A DNA stretch of 64,000 nt from Phycobacter azelaicus (GCF_014884385.1 NZ_WKFH01000003.1:1100001-1164000), one strand, 5' to 3'; counted from the first letter of the stretch, positions 27,464-36,513 are shown. The notes: generated from the sequence alone by a model not told the origin. A program made the numbers and translations.

Positions 27464-28136
27464 AATGCGCGCGGCCGGGGTGCGGGTGATCGCCCTTGGC
27501 ATTGGCGCCATCGTGGGCATTCTCATCCTTGCTGGCACAGTGCTGCTTTTGACCCTGCCCGACGCCAACGCCTTCAACGCGCGGGTCGAGCGGGTCTTTG
27601 TCGAGAACGACCTCACCAGCCAGGCCGAGATCAAGCTGCTGGAAATCCTCGCCCAGTCCGGCACCGCCTTTGCTGATACTCTGGCGAGTTATCGCGTGGT
27701 GATCTTTGTGCTCCTGGTCTTTGCCACCGCGATGCTGATTGCCGCCCTCGTGGTTTTGGCGATGCTTTTGATGCTGAACCGGCGCATGGCCCAGATCGAA
27801 CGGGCGGGCATCCAGGTCAACGAGCTGCTGATCAGCCGCGAAGAGAACACCGTCTATCTCAACAGCATGGGGTTCAAGCTGACCCCGGCGGCGATGGAAA
27901 CCCTTTCGGCCCTCGCGGAGGCGCGCATGGATGACGATGTACTTTCGGGCGCAGAGATCGAGTCGGTGATTTCGGGGCGCCACAGCAGCGACTGCGATGA
28001 GGCGGCTGGCGCCACCCGCATCAAACGCCTGCGCGATACGCTGGGCAACCAGATGGTCAGCGAACTTCTGGTCAAGAATATCGCCAAGCGCGGCTATGTG
28101 CTGGCTATCAGCAAGGACGTGATCCGCATGGTCTGA
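27435..28136 (+). CDS. Membrane protein with C-terminal winged-helix-like domain
   Basis: The 233-residue protein has two membrane helices (about 19-41 and 88-114) that flank a periplasmic segment of roughly 45 residues. Its cytoplasmic C-terminus (about 145-228) looks like a winged-helix DNA-binding domain: MGFKLTPAAMETLSAL, then TRIKRLRDTLG, then IAKRGYVLAI. The last segment matches the recognition-helix and wing pattern of OmpR/ToxR-type domains. It may be a one-component membrane regulator. ATG 27435 has AAGGAAGG at ideal spacing and overlaps the upstream gene. The DNA-binding assignment is moderate. Confidence 0.7.
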   Translation: MRAPTSSVSEMRAAGVRVIALGIGAIVGILILAGTVLLLTLPDANAFNARVERVFVENDLTSQAEIKLLEILAQSGTAFADTLASYRVVIFVLLVFATAMLIAALVVLAMLLMLNRRMAQIERAGIQVNELLISREENTVYLNSMGFKLTPAAMETLSALAEARMDDDVLSGAEIESVISGRHSSDCDEAAGATRIKRLRDTLGNQMVSELLVKNIAKRGYVLAISKDVIRMV

Positions 28137-28254
28137 CCCTGCGACCCGCCCCATTTTGCACATCACCTGTGCGAGAGCGCCCGCCGCGACCTCTGGAAAA
28201 CCGCACGTTACGGGTCCATATTGGCGTCCTGCCGCCCGAAGAGGTCGTTTTCCA

Positions 28255-29808
28255 ATGAATGTTCATGTTGCACCGCCCACCGGGGGCTATGGGATCCTCG
28301 TTGAACCGCTCAGCGGTCCTGTACGGGTTTACCGCAATGGCATTTTGCTGGCGGAAACCACGGCCGCAAAGGTGATGTATGAAACCCGCCTGCCGCCCAC
28401 TGTCTATTTCCCGCGCGAGGCCATCCAGGTCCCGCTGTCGGATCACGTGGGCCTGCAGACCTTCTGTCCCTTCAAAGGGACCGCCTGCTACCATGATCTC
28501 AAGCTGCAGGACGGGCGCGTCGACAATGCCGTCTGGATCTACGAACAGACCCTTCCCGAAGCCGCAGGGATTGCGGGCCATGTGGGCTTTGTCTGCGATG
28601 AAAAGACTCACATCGATCTTGGTGAGAATGAGATCACCCCACTCGATCACGGTAATATCTCAGGTCCGCTGATCGACTGGCTCCTGCGCGAGGCAGCGAT
28701 GCTGCCAACGCCCGAAGACTTCACCAGGGCGCTGGCGGATAAACTGCGCGAACAGGGTGTGCACCTGACACGCCTGTCGGTCCTGTCCTGGTCGCTGCAC
28801 CCGATGATCGCCGGGAAGAATTACGTCTGGAAGAAAAACACGGATGACATCAACGTCCTTGCGCCCAGCTACGACATTCTCAGCTCGCCCGAATATCAGA
28901 ACAGCCCCCTGCGCCATGTCTCGCAGGGACTTGGCGGCGTGCGCCACCGGCTGCACCGGGATCTGCCGGATGACGCCTTTCCAATCCTCGAGGATTTGCG
29001 CGATCAGGGTGCAACCGACTATGTCGCCATGCCGCTGCCCTTTTCCGACGGGCGCATCAACGTCATGACCGTGGCAAGCGACCACCCTGACGGCTTCACC
29101 ACCGCCAACCTCGGCCTGATCTTCGAATGCTCTGCCGTGATTGCCCGCTACTATGAGGTCTTCATGCAGCGCGAGAACGCTCAGTCGCTCTTGGAAACCT
29201 ATGTGGGCAAACGCTCGGGCGCGCGGGTTCTGGGCGGTGAGATCCGCCGCGGCGACGGGGATGAGATCGACGCCGCCATCATGTTCTGCGATCTGCGCAA
29301 CTCCACCCGGCTGGAAGAGGAGCTGGGTCGCCGCGCCTACATCCAGCTTCTCAACGGCTTCTTCGAAACCATCTCGACCATCGTGGACGAAAATGGTGGC
29401 GAGGTGCTGAAATTCATCGGCGACGCTGTGCTGGCTGTCTTTCCCGCCGATCCGCAGAAAAGCTATCGCGCTCGGAACAAGGCGCTGAAGTCGGCCCGCG
29501 CAATAGTCGATGCCCTGCCCGGTCTTGCCAACGAGACCGGGATTGAGGCGCTGCACTGCTCCACCGGCATCGCCTATGGGTCGGTCACCTACGGCAATGT
29601 CGGCTCGCAGGAACGGCTCGATTTCACCGTGATCGGCCAAGCCGCCAATGTGGCAGCGCGGCTTGGTGATTACGGCAAGTCGCTGGGTCATCAGATCGTG
29701 GTCAGTGCAGACGTGCTGAAGGATACCTCAAGCGCCATCCCGCTGGGGGAGGTCGAGCTGCACAACGTCTCCCGCCCGGTAAACAGCTACGCGATCCCGA
29801 CGACCTGA
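28255..29808 (+). CDS. DUF427 domain-class III nucleotide cyclase fusion
   Basis: The 517-residue soluble protein has an N-terminal DUF427-like domain (about residues 10-115; VRVYRNG, then YFPREA, then CPFKGTACYHDL, then GHVGFVCDE). The middle region (about 130-300) resembles the N-terminal part of rhizobial CyaD-type cyclases. A class III cyclase domain follows (about 330-510), with metal-binding aspartates in IMFCDLRNSTR and KFIGDAVLAVFP and the motif TVIGQAANVAARL. It would make cAMP or cGMP under control of the N-terminal domains. The ATG at 28255 begins the DUF427 domain properly. The ligand or partner of the DUF427 part is unknown. Confidence 0.88.
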   Translation: MNVHVAPPTGGYGILVEPLSGPVRVYRNGILLAETTAAKVMYETRLPPTVYFPREAIQVPLSDHVGLQTFCPFKGTACYHDLKLQDGRVDNAVWIYEQTLPEAAGIAGHVGFVCDEKTHIDLGENEITPLDHGNISGPLIDWLLREAAMLPTPEDFTRALADKLREQGVHLTRLSVLSWSLHPMIAGKNYVWKKNTDDINVLAPSYDILSSPEYQNSPLRHVSQGLGGVRHRLHRDLPDDAFPILEDLRDQGATDYVAMPLPFSDGRINVMTVASDHPDGFTTANLGLIFECSAVIARYYEVFMQRENAQSLLETYVGKRSGARVLGGEIRRGDGDEIDAAIMFCDLRNSTRLEEELGRRAYIQLLNGFFETISTIVDENGGEVLKFIGDAVLAVFPADPQKSYRARNKALKSARAIVDALPGLANETGIEALHCSTGIAYGSVTYGNVGSQERLDFTVIGQAANVAARLGDYGKSLGHQIVVSADVLKDTSSAIPLGEVELHNVSRPVNSYAIPTT

Positions 29809-29818
29809 TCGCCGCGCG

Positions 29819-30000
29819 CTGGTGGTGGGTCAAGGGCCGCGCCGCGGCCGCGCGACAGCGCGGTTCACCCTTGAGGCGTCACCAGCGGGTACGACCATCG
29901 ACCGGGTCCGCCTGAGGGCAGATCTGCCCCTCAGCGGACCTCTCAGCAGATCCTTTCCCGCTGCCCAAAGGGCAGCGCCGGGCCCAAGGCCGCACGAAAG
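29819..30000. repeat. Cluster of GC-rich palindromes (REP-like) between convergent genes
   Basis: The 249-bp gap between the cyclase and the AEC transporter gene holds three inverted repeats. One is a long imperfect hairpin at about 29819-29887 (CTGGTG...CACCAG, with TCAAGGG/CCCTTGA inside). The second is a near-perfect 32-bp palindrome at 29907-29938 centred on AGATCT. The third is a perfect 7-bp stem GCTGCCC/GGGCAGC at 29960-29976 followed by CGCCGGGCC. They may stop transcription from both sides. No coding signal is seen. Confidence 0.6.
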
Positions 30001-30057
30001 GGGTCCGGCGCAGCCGGGCTCCTGCGGGCGCGGGAGGCTTCCGGAGCTCAACTCAGA

Positions 30058-31002
30058 TCAAACCAGCAGCCACAGCAGAACTGTCAGCGTCACGAAAGCG
30101 AGGCTCGTGGCCGTCAGCATGACAAGGCTCGCGGCGCCCTCCAGCCCCTGCCGCTGGGCCAGTACCGTGTAGATCCCAAACATCGGCATGGCCGCCGACA
30201 GGATCACCGCGCTGTGCAATTCCGGCGTCAGCGTCACCAGCCCCGCGCCGAGCAAAACCGCCGCAACCCCCGCCACCAGGGCCGGGTGCAACACCAGCTT
30301 GCTCGCCGCGATCTGGGCCGCAAGGCTGCGATTGCCGTGCATTGGCAGCCCCACCAGCGAGCCACCGATCACCACCAGCGACAAGGCCCCGGCCGAGGCC
30401 GCCAGCATATCCACGAACCGCAGGAACGGTCCCGGCAATGACAGACCAGAAAGCGAGACCACAATGCCCAGCGCCAGCGCGATCAGCATCGGCATTTTCG
30501 CCATGTTCCAAAGGATCCCCCGCAGTTTCGGCAGAAGCGGCTGACCGGGCGCGCTCCCTGCAAGCTCCATCAACAACAGGCAGGTCGGGATCAGGATCAG
30601 GTTCTCGACCAGAAGGTTCAGCGCCAGAATAACCCCGGCAAGGTCCGGAAAGGCCAAAAGCATGATCGGATAGCCGACAAAGCCGTTGTTGGGGCAGGTC
30701 GATCCCATCACCCCCAGCGCACGGCGGCGCGGGTCGACGCCGCGAAAGGTGAACAGCCCATAGGCCACCGCAATGGTCGCGAATCCACCAAGAGCGTAGA
30801 TCAACACATATCCCGGCTGAAATACCTCTGCCGGATTGCGCGCGGCCACAGCGGAAAAGATCAGCGCAGGCAGCGCGATGTTCAGCACATAGGTACCAAA
30901 CCGGCGCATGTCCTCTGGCGTGAACCAGCTCTTCCAGACGATAAGATAACCAAGCGCAAGCGCCGCATAGATGGGAAACGTGATGGCAAGGATCGCGCCC
31001 AT
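30058..31002 (-). CDS. AEC family (auxin efflux carrier-type) transporter
   Basis: The 314-residue membrane protein has about ten hydrophobic helices in two halves and family segments such as YVLNIALPALIF, the central STCPNNGFVGYP motif and LPLHGN-like residues near LVGLPMHGNRSL. AEC proteins export or import organic acids or amino acid derivatives. It starts 13 bp downstream of the aroC stop and probably shares its transcript. A role in exporting aromatic-pathway compounds would be speculation. Confidence 0.9.
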   Translation of the reverse strand: MGAILAITFPIYAALALGYLIVWKSWFTPEDMRRFGTYVLNIALPALIFSAVAARNPAEVFQPGYVLIYALGGFATIAVAYGLFTFRGVDPRRRALGVMGSTCPNNGFVGYPIMLLAFPDLAGVILALNLLVENLILIPTCLLLMELAGSAPGQPLLPKLRGILWNMAKMPMLIALALGIVVSLSGLSLPGPFLRFVDMLAASAGALSLVVIGGSLVGLPMHGNRSLAAQIAASKLVLHPALVAGVAAVLLGAGLVTLTPELHSAVILSAAMPMFGIYTVLAQRQGLEGAASLVMLTATSLAFVTLTVLLWLLV

Positions 31003-31015
31003 GGGACCGACCCTC

Positions 31016-32119
31016 TTAGCCGATCCGCCCCTGATTCTCGCCGATCTGCCCACGATGCAGCAGCAGGTGATCGAGAATAACACAGGCCATCATCGCCTCG
31101 GCCACCGGAACCGCACGAATACCGACGCAGGGATCATGGCGACCCTTGGTAATCACCTCGGCTGGGGAGCCATCCTTGCGGATCGACTGGCGCGGCGTCA
31201 GGATCGAGGAGGTCGGCTTGACCGCGAAGCGTACCACCACATCTTGCCCAGTCGAAATCCCGCCGAGGATACCGCCCGCGTGGTTGCTGGAGTAGACCGG
31301 CTGGCCGTCATTGCCCATGAAAATCTCATCGGCGTTTTCCGAGCCCTTCAGGCGCGCGGCATTCATGCCCTCGCCGATCTCGACGCCCTTTACCGCGTTG
31401 ATCGACATCATCGCCGCCGCCAGATCGGTATCGAGCTTGCCATAGATGGGCGCGCCAATGCCTGCGGGAACACCGCGCGCGACAACCTCGATCACCGCGC
31501 CAACGGAATCATGCGCCTTGCGCAGGGCCTGCAGGTAGTCTTCCCAATCCTGAACCGCGCCCGCATCGGGGATCCAGAAGTCGTTCTGATCGATCGCGTC
31601 CCAATCAAACCGCTCCCGGTCGATCTCCATCTCGCCCATGGCAACCATGTAGCCCTTGATCGTGAGGTTCGGCACCAGCGCCTTGATCGCCTCGCGCGCA
31701 ACGCCGCCCGCTGCCACCCGCGCCGCAGTTTCCCGCGCCGAAGACCGCCCGCCGCCGCGATAATCGCGGTTGCCGTATTTCTGATAGTAGGTGATATCCG
31801 CATGACCGGGGCGAAAGGTCTGGGCAATATCGCCGTAGTCTTTTGAGCGCTGGTCAGTGTTCTCGATCATCAGCTGAATCGGGGTGCCGGTAGATTTGCC
31901 CTCGAAGACGCCCGACAGGATCTTGACCGCATCGGGTTCATTGCGCTGGGTCATGTTCTTGTTCTGACCGGGGCGGCGCTTGTCGAGCCACTGTTGCAGC
32001 ATCTCCGGCTCAATCGGCACATTCGGCGGGCAGCCATCGACGGTGGCGCCCAGCGCGGGACCGTGGCTTTCACCCCAGGTGGTGACGCGGAAAAGATGGC
32101 CAAAGCTGTTCATCGACAT
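31016..32119 (-). CDS. aroC: Chorismate synthase
   Basis: The 367-residue protein shows chorismate synthase signatures: [17 protein letters not shown] near the N-terminus, [14 protein letters not shown], and [17 protein letters not shown]. It converts 5-enolpyruvylshikimate-3-phosphate to chorismate using reduced FMN, the last common step to aromatic amino acids and folate. The ATG at 32119 has AGGAGA upstream. FMN dependence gives a loose link to the nearby riboflavin gene but no operon connection. Confidence 0.97.
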   Translation of the reverse strand: MSMNSFGHLFRVTTWGESHGPALGATVDGCPPNVPIEPEMLQQWLDKRRPGQNKNMTQRNEPDAVKILSGVFEGKSTGTPIQLMIENTDQRSKDYGDIAQTFRPGHADITYYQKYGNRDYRGGGRSSARETAARVAAGGVAREAIKALVPNLTIKGYMVAMGEMEIDRERFDWDAIDQNDFWIPDAGAVQDWEDYLQALRKAHDSVGAVIEVVARGVPAGIGAPIYGKLDTDLAAAMMSINAVKGVEIGEGMNAARLKGSENADEIFMGNDGQPVYSSNHAGGILGGISTGQDVVVRFAVKPTSSILTPRQSIRKDGSPAEVITKGRHDPCVGIRAVPVAEAMMACVILDHLLLHRGQIGENQGRIG

Positions 32120-32281
32120 GGGGGCGGTCTCCTTTGCGAGACGTGCTTAGCGGCGGGGCGGGCATGGCTCAAGAGCAATTGCGCCTGCTGCGCACGGTGC
32201 GGCAAGGCCCCGGTCACCTGTTTCGCGCGCGAAACATTCCGTCATTCCTTGTCTTTGCCCCCCTCGCGGCTTAGGTTGCGC

Positions 32282-32360
32282 TTCACCTCGGGGTGCGCAT
32301 TGGCGCTGAGAGTACACCCGTTGAACCTGAACCGGCTCATACCGGCGGAGGGAAGGTTAT
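32282..32360 (+). ncRNA. TPP riboswitch (THI box) upstream of thiBPQ
   Basis: The sequence has the conserved THI-box blocks in order: CTCGGGGTGC (32288-32297), GCTGAGAG near 32305-32312, then ACCCGTTGAACCTGAACCGG and the 3' part ACCGGCGGAGGGAAG. These form the TPP-binding helices. It lies 55 bp ahead of the thiB start and should shut off thiamine uptake when thiamine pyrophosphate is abundant. The mechanism, terminator or ribosome-site masking, is not clear by eye. Confidence 0.93.
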
Positions 32361-32415
32361 GGAGCTGCCAGAACAAAAGGCCCTCCCCTTGCCCGTCGCC
32401 GCAAAGGAGGATGCC

Positions 32416-33393
32416 ATGAAGTATTCTGTTTTTGCAGCGGGACTGCTGGGCGCATCGGCGGCATTTGCCGAAACGCCCGAATTGACCGTTTACACCTACG
32501 ACAGCTTTGTCTCTGACTGGGGTCCTGGCCCTGCGGTTGAAAAGGCCTTTGAAGAAGTCTGCGGCTGCGACCTGAAACTGGTCGGCGCGGGCGATGGCGC
32601 CGCCCTTCTGGCGCGGATCAAGCTGGAAGGCGCGCGTTCGGACGCGGATGTGGTGCTGGGGCTCGATACCAACCTCACTGCCGCCGCCAGGGACAGCGGG
32701 CTGTTTGCGCCGCATTCCGTCAGTGCCGACTACGACCTGCCCATCGCATGGGGTGACGACACCTTCGTTCCTTATGACTGGGGCTATTTCGCCTTTGTCC
32801 ACAATGCGGATGCCGATGTGCCGGGCGATTTCAAAGCGCTGGCCGCCAGCGACACCAAGATCGTGATTCAGGATCCCCGCTCCTCCACCCCCGGTCTGGG
32901 CCTGCTGATGTGGGTCAAAGCCGCTTACGGAGATGAGGCCCCCGCAATCTGGGAAGGGCTGTCGGACAATATCGTCACCGTCACCAAGGGCTGGTCCGAG
33001 GCCTATGGCATGTTCCTTGAGGGCGAGGCGGACATGGTTCTCTCCTACACCACCTCCCCCGCCTATCACCTGATTGCCGAGGAAGACACCAGCAAGGCGG
33101 CCGCGTCCTTCGCCGAAGGGCACTACATGCAGGTCGAAGTCGCCGGGAAACTGGCCGCCAGCGACCAGCCCGATCTGGCCGATCAGTTCCTGCAGTTCAT
33201 GGTTTCGGATGCCTTCCAGTCCATCATCCCGACGACCAACTGGATGTATCCTGCCGTGACGCCTGCAGGCGGTTTGCCCAAGGGGTTTGAGACCTTGATC
33301 ACCCCGGAAAAATCGCTGCTGCTGCCCGCTGATGAGGCTGCGGCAGTGCGTGACGCGGCGCTGGACGAATGGCGCGGCGCGCTCAGCCGTTAA
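32416..33393 (+). CDS. thiB: Thiamine ABC transporter substrate-binding protein
   Basis: The 325-residue periplasmic protein has a signal peptide (cleavage after AAFA, near residue 18) and ThiB-like segments LTVYTYDSFVSDWGPGP, VVLGLDTN and YDWGYFAFVHN. It binds thiamine, TMP or TPP in the periplasm. ATG 32416 follows AAAGGAGG and lies behind a TPP riboswitch. Its 3' end overlaps thiP by 25 bp. Confidence 0.95.
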   Translation: MKYSVFAAGLLGASAAFAETPELTVYTYDSFVSDWGPGPAVEKAFEEVCGCDLKLVGAGDGAALLARIKLEGARSDADVVLGLDTNLTAAARDSGLFAPHSVSADYDLPIAWGDDTFVPYDWGYFAFVHNADADVPGDFKALAASDTKIVIQDPRSSTPGLGLLMWVKAAYGDEAPAIWEGLSDNIVTVTKGWSEAYGMFLEGEADMVLSYTTSPAYHLIAEEDTSKAAASFAEGHYMQVEVAGKLAASDQPDLADQFLQFMVSDAFQSIIPTTNWMYPAVTPAGGLPKGFETLITPEKSLLLPADEAAAVRDAALDEWRGALSR

Positions 33394-34925
33394 GCCCGGC
33401 TGCGGGCTATGGCGCCGCTGCCCTGGTGGCGGCGCTGATCCTTGGCACGCTGGCAGCCGTTGCTTTTAGCGCCGAGGCCGGACGTGGCCTCAGCTCCGCC
33501 GATTGGGCGGCGGTGCGGTTCACGCTGATACAGGCGAGCCTTTCGGCCCTGTTCAGCGTCGCTTTGGCAGTCCCCGTTGCCCGCGCATTGGCGCGGAGAC
33601 GGTTCAGGGGGCGCTCGGTTCTGATCGCCCTTCTCGGTGCGCCCTTCATCCTGCCGGTGATCGTTGCCATCCTTGGCCTTTTGGCGGTTTTTGGCCGCGC
33701 GGGCTGGGTCAGCGATGCGCTGGCGCTGTTCGGGCTTGAGCCGCTCTCTATCTACGGGCTGCACGGCGTGGTGCTGGCGCATGTTTTCTTCAACCTGCCG
33801 CTGGCGACCCGGCTGATCCTGCAAGGCTGGCAGGAGATCCCCGCCGAGCGCTTCCGCCTTGCTGCGCAGCTGGATGCAGGTCCGCGCGCCATGTGGCAAT
33901 TGCTCGAAGCGCCAATGCTGGCCCGCGTGGTGCCGGGCGCGCTCGCCGTGGTCTTTGCCATTTGCCTGTCGAGTTTCGCCGTGGCGCTGACGCTGGGCGG
34001 AGGACCGCGCGCCACCACCATCGAGCTGGCGATCTTTCAAGCCTTCAGCTTTGATTTCGACCTCGGGCGTGCTGCGCTTCTGTCGGGGCTGCAACTGGTG
34101 CTGACCGCGCTGGCGGCAACGCTGGCCCTGCGCGCCCCGGTGGGTGAGGGGTTTGGCACGGGCCTGGACCGGATCCTGCGCCGCTGGGACGGGCAGAGCA
34201 CTTTGGCACGTAGCCTTGATACCTTCTGGATTGTCTTTTCAGGTATGTTCCTGCTGCTCCCCCTCCTCGCCGTTGTCTTGTCCGGGCTACCCGGCGTGCT
34301 TTCATTGCCTGCATCCGTCTGGCAGGCGGCATTGGCCTCAATCCTTGTGGCAGGGGCGAGCACCCTGATCCTGCTGGCACTGGCCCTACCAATGGCGCTT
34401 GCGGCTGCCCTTGGCCGCCCCCTGCCGATGGAGATCGCCGGGCTGCTAGGACTTGCGGCCTCTCCTCTGGTGATCGGCACAGGGTTGTTCATCCTGATCT
34501 ACCCTATCGCCAGCCCCTTTGCGCTAGCGCTGCCTGTAACGGCACTGGTCAATGCGGTGATGGCGCTGCCTTTCGCCTTGCGCATTCTGGTGCCCGCCTG
34601 CCGCGATGTGGTGGCGCGGCATTGCAAACTGGCGCTGACGCTCGATATGCGCGGCTGGCCTTTCCTGCGCCGGGTGGTCTTGCCGCGCCTGCGCGCTCAG
34701 ATCGGATTTGCCGCGGGGCTTGCCGCGGCGCTGTCGATGGGGGATCTTGGGGTCATCGCCCTTTTTGCAGACCCTGAGGTCGCCACCCTGCCCTTGCAGG
34801 TCTACCGGCTGATGGGTGCCTACCAGATGCAAGCGGCGGCCGGGGCGGCGCTGTTACTGCTCGTGCTGTCGATGGGGGCATTCTGGATCCTCGACCGTGG
34901 AGGCCGCTGGCATGCTGAAGCTTGA
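33369..34925 (+). CDS. thiP: Thiamine ABC transporter permease
   Basis: The 518-residue inner-membrane protein is a tandem permease with about twelve helices and two EAA-type loops (around RLAAQLDAGPRAMW and LALTLDMRGWPFLRRVVLPRLR), as in ThiP. A single protein provides both membrane halves. The ATG at 33369 lies inside the thiB 3' end, so translation is coupled. It overlaps thiQ by 14 bp. Confidence 0.93.
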   Translation: MARRAQPLSPAAGYGAAALVAALILGTLAAVAFSAEAGRGLSSADWAAVRFTLIQASLSALFSVALAVPVARALARRRFRGRSVLIALLGAPFILPVIVAILGLLAVFGRAGWVSDALALFGLEPLSIYGLHGVVLAHVFFNLPLATRLILQGWQEIPAERFRLAAQLDAGPRAMWQLLEAPMLARVVPGALAVVFAICLSSFAVALTLGGGPRATTIELAIFQAFSFDFDLGRAALLSGLQLVLTALAATLALRAPVGEGFGTGLDRILRRWDGQSTLARSLDTFWIVFSGMFLLLPLLAVVLSGLPGVLSLPASVWQAALASILVAGASTLILLALALPMALAAALGRPLPMEIAGLLGLAASPLVIGTGLFILIYPIASPFALALPVTALVNAVMALPFALRILVPACRDVVARHCKLALTLDMRGWPFLRRVVLPRLRAQIGFAAGLAAALSMGDLGVIALFADPEVATLPLQVYRLMGAYQMQAAAGAALLLLVLSMGAFWILDRGGRWHAEA

Positions 34926-35604
34926 TCGCACCCGAATCGAGAACGGTGGCTTCACCCTGACCGCCAATCTGGAGATCCCGCGCGGCGCGCGCGTTGCGGT
35001 GATCGGCCCCTCGGGCGCAGGCAAATCCACCCTGTTCGAAGCCATTGCGGGGTTTCTGCCCCTCGTTTCCGGCCGTGTTGTATGGCAGGATAAGGACCTG
35101 ACCGACCGCCTGCCTGGAAAGCGCCCGGTGGCGATGCTGTTTCAGGACGGCAACCTGTTTCCCCACCTGACGGCGTCGCAGAACGTAGGCCTTGGCCTCA
35201 ATCCAAATCTGCGCCTCAGCGACGCAGAACACGCGCTTGTCGCGCAAGCATTGGATCGGGTCGGCCTCAAAGGCATGGAGTCACGCAAGCCCGCCGCACT
35301 GTCTGGTGGACAGCAAAGCCGGGTGGCGCTGGCGCGGGTGCTGGTGCAGGCGCGGGATATTCTGCTCTTGGACGAACCCTTCGCGGCGCTTGGACCGGCG
35401 TTGAAGGCCGAGATGCTGGATCTGGTCGCCGAACTGGCACAGGAAAGCGGCGCAACACTGTTGATGGTGAGCCATGACCCCGGCGATGCCCGCCGGATCG
35501 CGGATCAGGTGGTTCTGGTGGCCGAGGGCGTAGCGCAGGCCCCTCAACCAACGGCAGAGCTGCTGGACAACCCGCCGCCTGCGTTGAAAGCCTATCTGGG
35601 GTAG
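34912..35604 (+). CDS. thiQ: Thiamine ABC transporter ATP-binding protein
   Basis: The 230-residue ATPase has Walker A GPSGAGKST, signature LSGGQQSR, Walker B ILLLDEPFAALGP and switch His in MVSHDPGDARR. Short length without a C-terminal regulatory domain is usual for ThiQ. ATG 34912 overlaps the thiP stop. It drives thiamine import with ThiB and ThiP under control of the TPP riboswitch. Confidence 0.94.
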   Translation: MLKLDRTRIENGGFTLTANLEIPRGARVAVIGPSGAGKSTLFEAIAGFLPLVSGRVVWQDKDLTDRLPGKRPVAMLFQDGNLFPHLTASQNVGLGLNPNLRLSDAEHALVAQALDRVGLKGMESRKPAALSGGQQSRVALARVLVQARDILLLDEPFAALGPALKAEMLDLVAELAQESGATLLMVSHDPGDARRIADQVVLVAEGVAQAPQPTAELLDNPPPALKAYLG

Positions 35605-35638
35605 TTTGTTTTCAGAAGGGCAGTTCAGCGTCCGACCG

Positions 35639-35680
35639 AGGTGGGAGCGGAACGCGCCCGCCGTGGGGGCGGGCGGACGC
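35639..35680 (+). repeat. GC-rich intergenic repeat, copy B
   Basis: GGTGGGAGCG followed by CGCCCGCCGTGGGGGCGGGCGG (core 35654-35676) is near-identical to copy A at 19136-19158. It lies between the convergent thiQ and ribH genes. Confidence 0.6.
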
Positions 35681-35683
35681 GTG

Positions 35684-35703
35684 CCTGCCGCTGAAGCGGC
35701 AGG
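35684..35703. terminator. Hairpin between convergent thiQ and ribH
   Basis: CCTGCCGCT (35684-35692) pairs perfectly with AGCGGCAGG (35695-35703) across a 2-nt loop. It is placed to end transcripts from both thiQ and ribH. No long T run is present on either side. Confidence 0.45.
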
Positions 35704-35726
35704 CTGTTGGTCACACATGCGAAGGT

Positions 35727-36176
35727 TTACGCAGCATGCGCCAATCCTTTTGCCTGTTCCCGCGTTTTGGTGATCATTAGCGCGGCTTGGGCGGCCTCGC
35801 GGCCCTTTTGGACGAAGTGATCGCGGTAGATCGCCATGTGGTGATCGGTTTCCTGAAAGTGATGCGGCGTCAGCGAGACGGACAAGACCGGAACGCCGGT
35901 GTCCATGCCTGCGCGCATCAGGCCATCTACCACGGCCTGTGCGACAAAGTCATGGCGGTAGATACCGCCATCCACCACCAGCGCGGCGCAGGCCACGGCG
36001 GCGTATTGGCCGGTCTTTGCCAGCTCCTGCGCCATCAGCGGCATCTCAAACGCGCCGGGAACGTCAAAGACATCGATCTGTTCGGCCGGGATCAATTCCT
36101 GAAAACCTTCGAGTGCGCGATCAACGATGTCGGCGTGCCAGTTGGCCTTGATGAATGCATATCGGGTGTGTGTCAT
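35727..36176 (-). CDS. ribH: 6,7-dimethyl-8-ribityllumazine synthase, type II
   Basis: The 149-residue protein resembles the Brucella/Mesorhizobium RibH2 type. Shared features are YAFIKANWHADIVD at the N-terminus, FDVPGAFEMPL, VVDGGIYRHDFVAQAV and SVSLTPHHF, where His-His lies at the catalytic position. It condenses the ribityl-aminouracil and 3,4-dihydroxybutanone phosphate into lumazine, the penultimate step to riboflavin. Type II enzymes form decamers. ATG 36176 follows AAAGGAGA. No other rib genes are adjacent, and an FMN riboswitch lies upstream. Confidence 0.95.
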   Translation of the reverse strand: MTHTRYAFIKANWHADIVDRALEGFQELIPAEQIDVFDVPGAFEMPLMAQELAKTGQYAAVACAALVVDGGIYRHDFVAQAVVDGLMRAGMDTGVPVLSVSLTPHHFQETDHHMAIYRDHFVQKGREAAQAALMITKTREQAKGLAHAA

Positions 36177-36257
36177 GGTTATCTCCTTTAGGTTCGACAC
36201 GTCACCCAAGGCGATAACGAACGGCAGGAGACCCGCCGCACTGGCAGGCCCTGTCGT

Positions 36258-36513
36258 ACGTTCTCTTTCATCCGGACTGTAACCGTCGGCTCTGGCCTCT
36301 CACCAGATCTGCTTGTCACTTTCCTGACTGCTCCACAGCTTGATCCGAAAACCGGTTCTCCCTTTTCGGGCTGTGGACGCGCTTGTCCAAGCCACCGGAA
36401 CCGATCTTCGTCTCACTGGCTGTGGGTGCATGACCCGAAAAGCCGCTCGCGGGCTTACGGGGTTCATGCCCCGCATACCGCCGGTGGGGAATTCCGCCCC
36501 GCCCTGAGAACGC
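36258..36513 (-). ncRNA. FMN riboswitch (RFN element) with an extended variable arm
   Basis: On the minus strand the conserved RFN blocks appear in order: GTTCTCAGGGCGGGGCG at the 5' end (near 36511), CCCCACCGGCGGTATG, AGCCCGCGAGCGG, then CAGATCTGGTGAGAGGCCAGAGCC, CCGACGGTTACAGTCCGGAT and GAAAGAGA at the 3' end (near 36260). About 129 nt (36314-36442) separate AGCCCGCGAG from CAGATCTGG, which is long for this variable stem. It precedes ribH by 82 bp and should lower RibH synthesis when FMN is plentiful. Confidence 0.93.
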
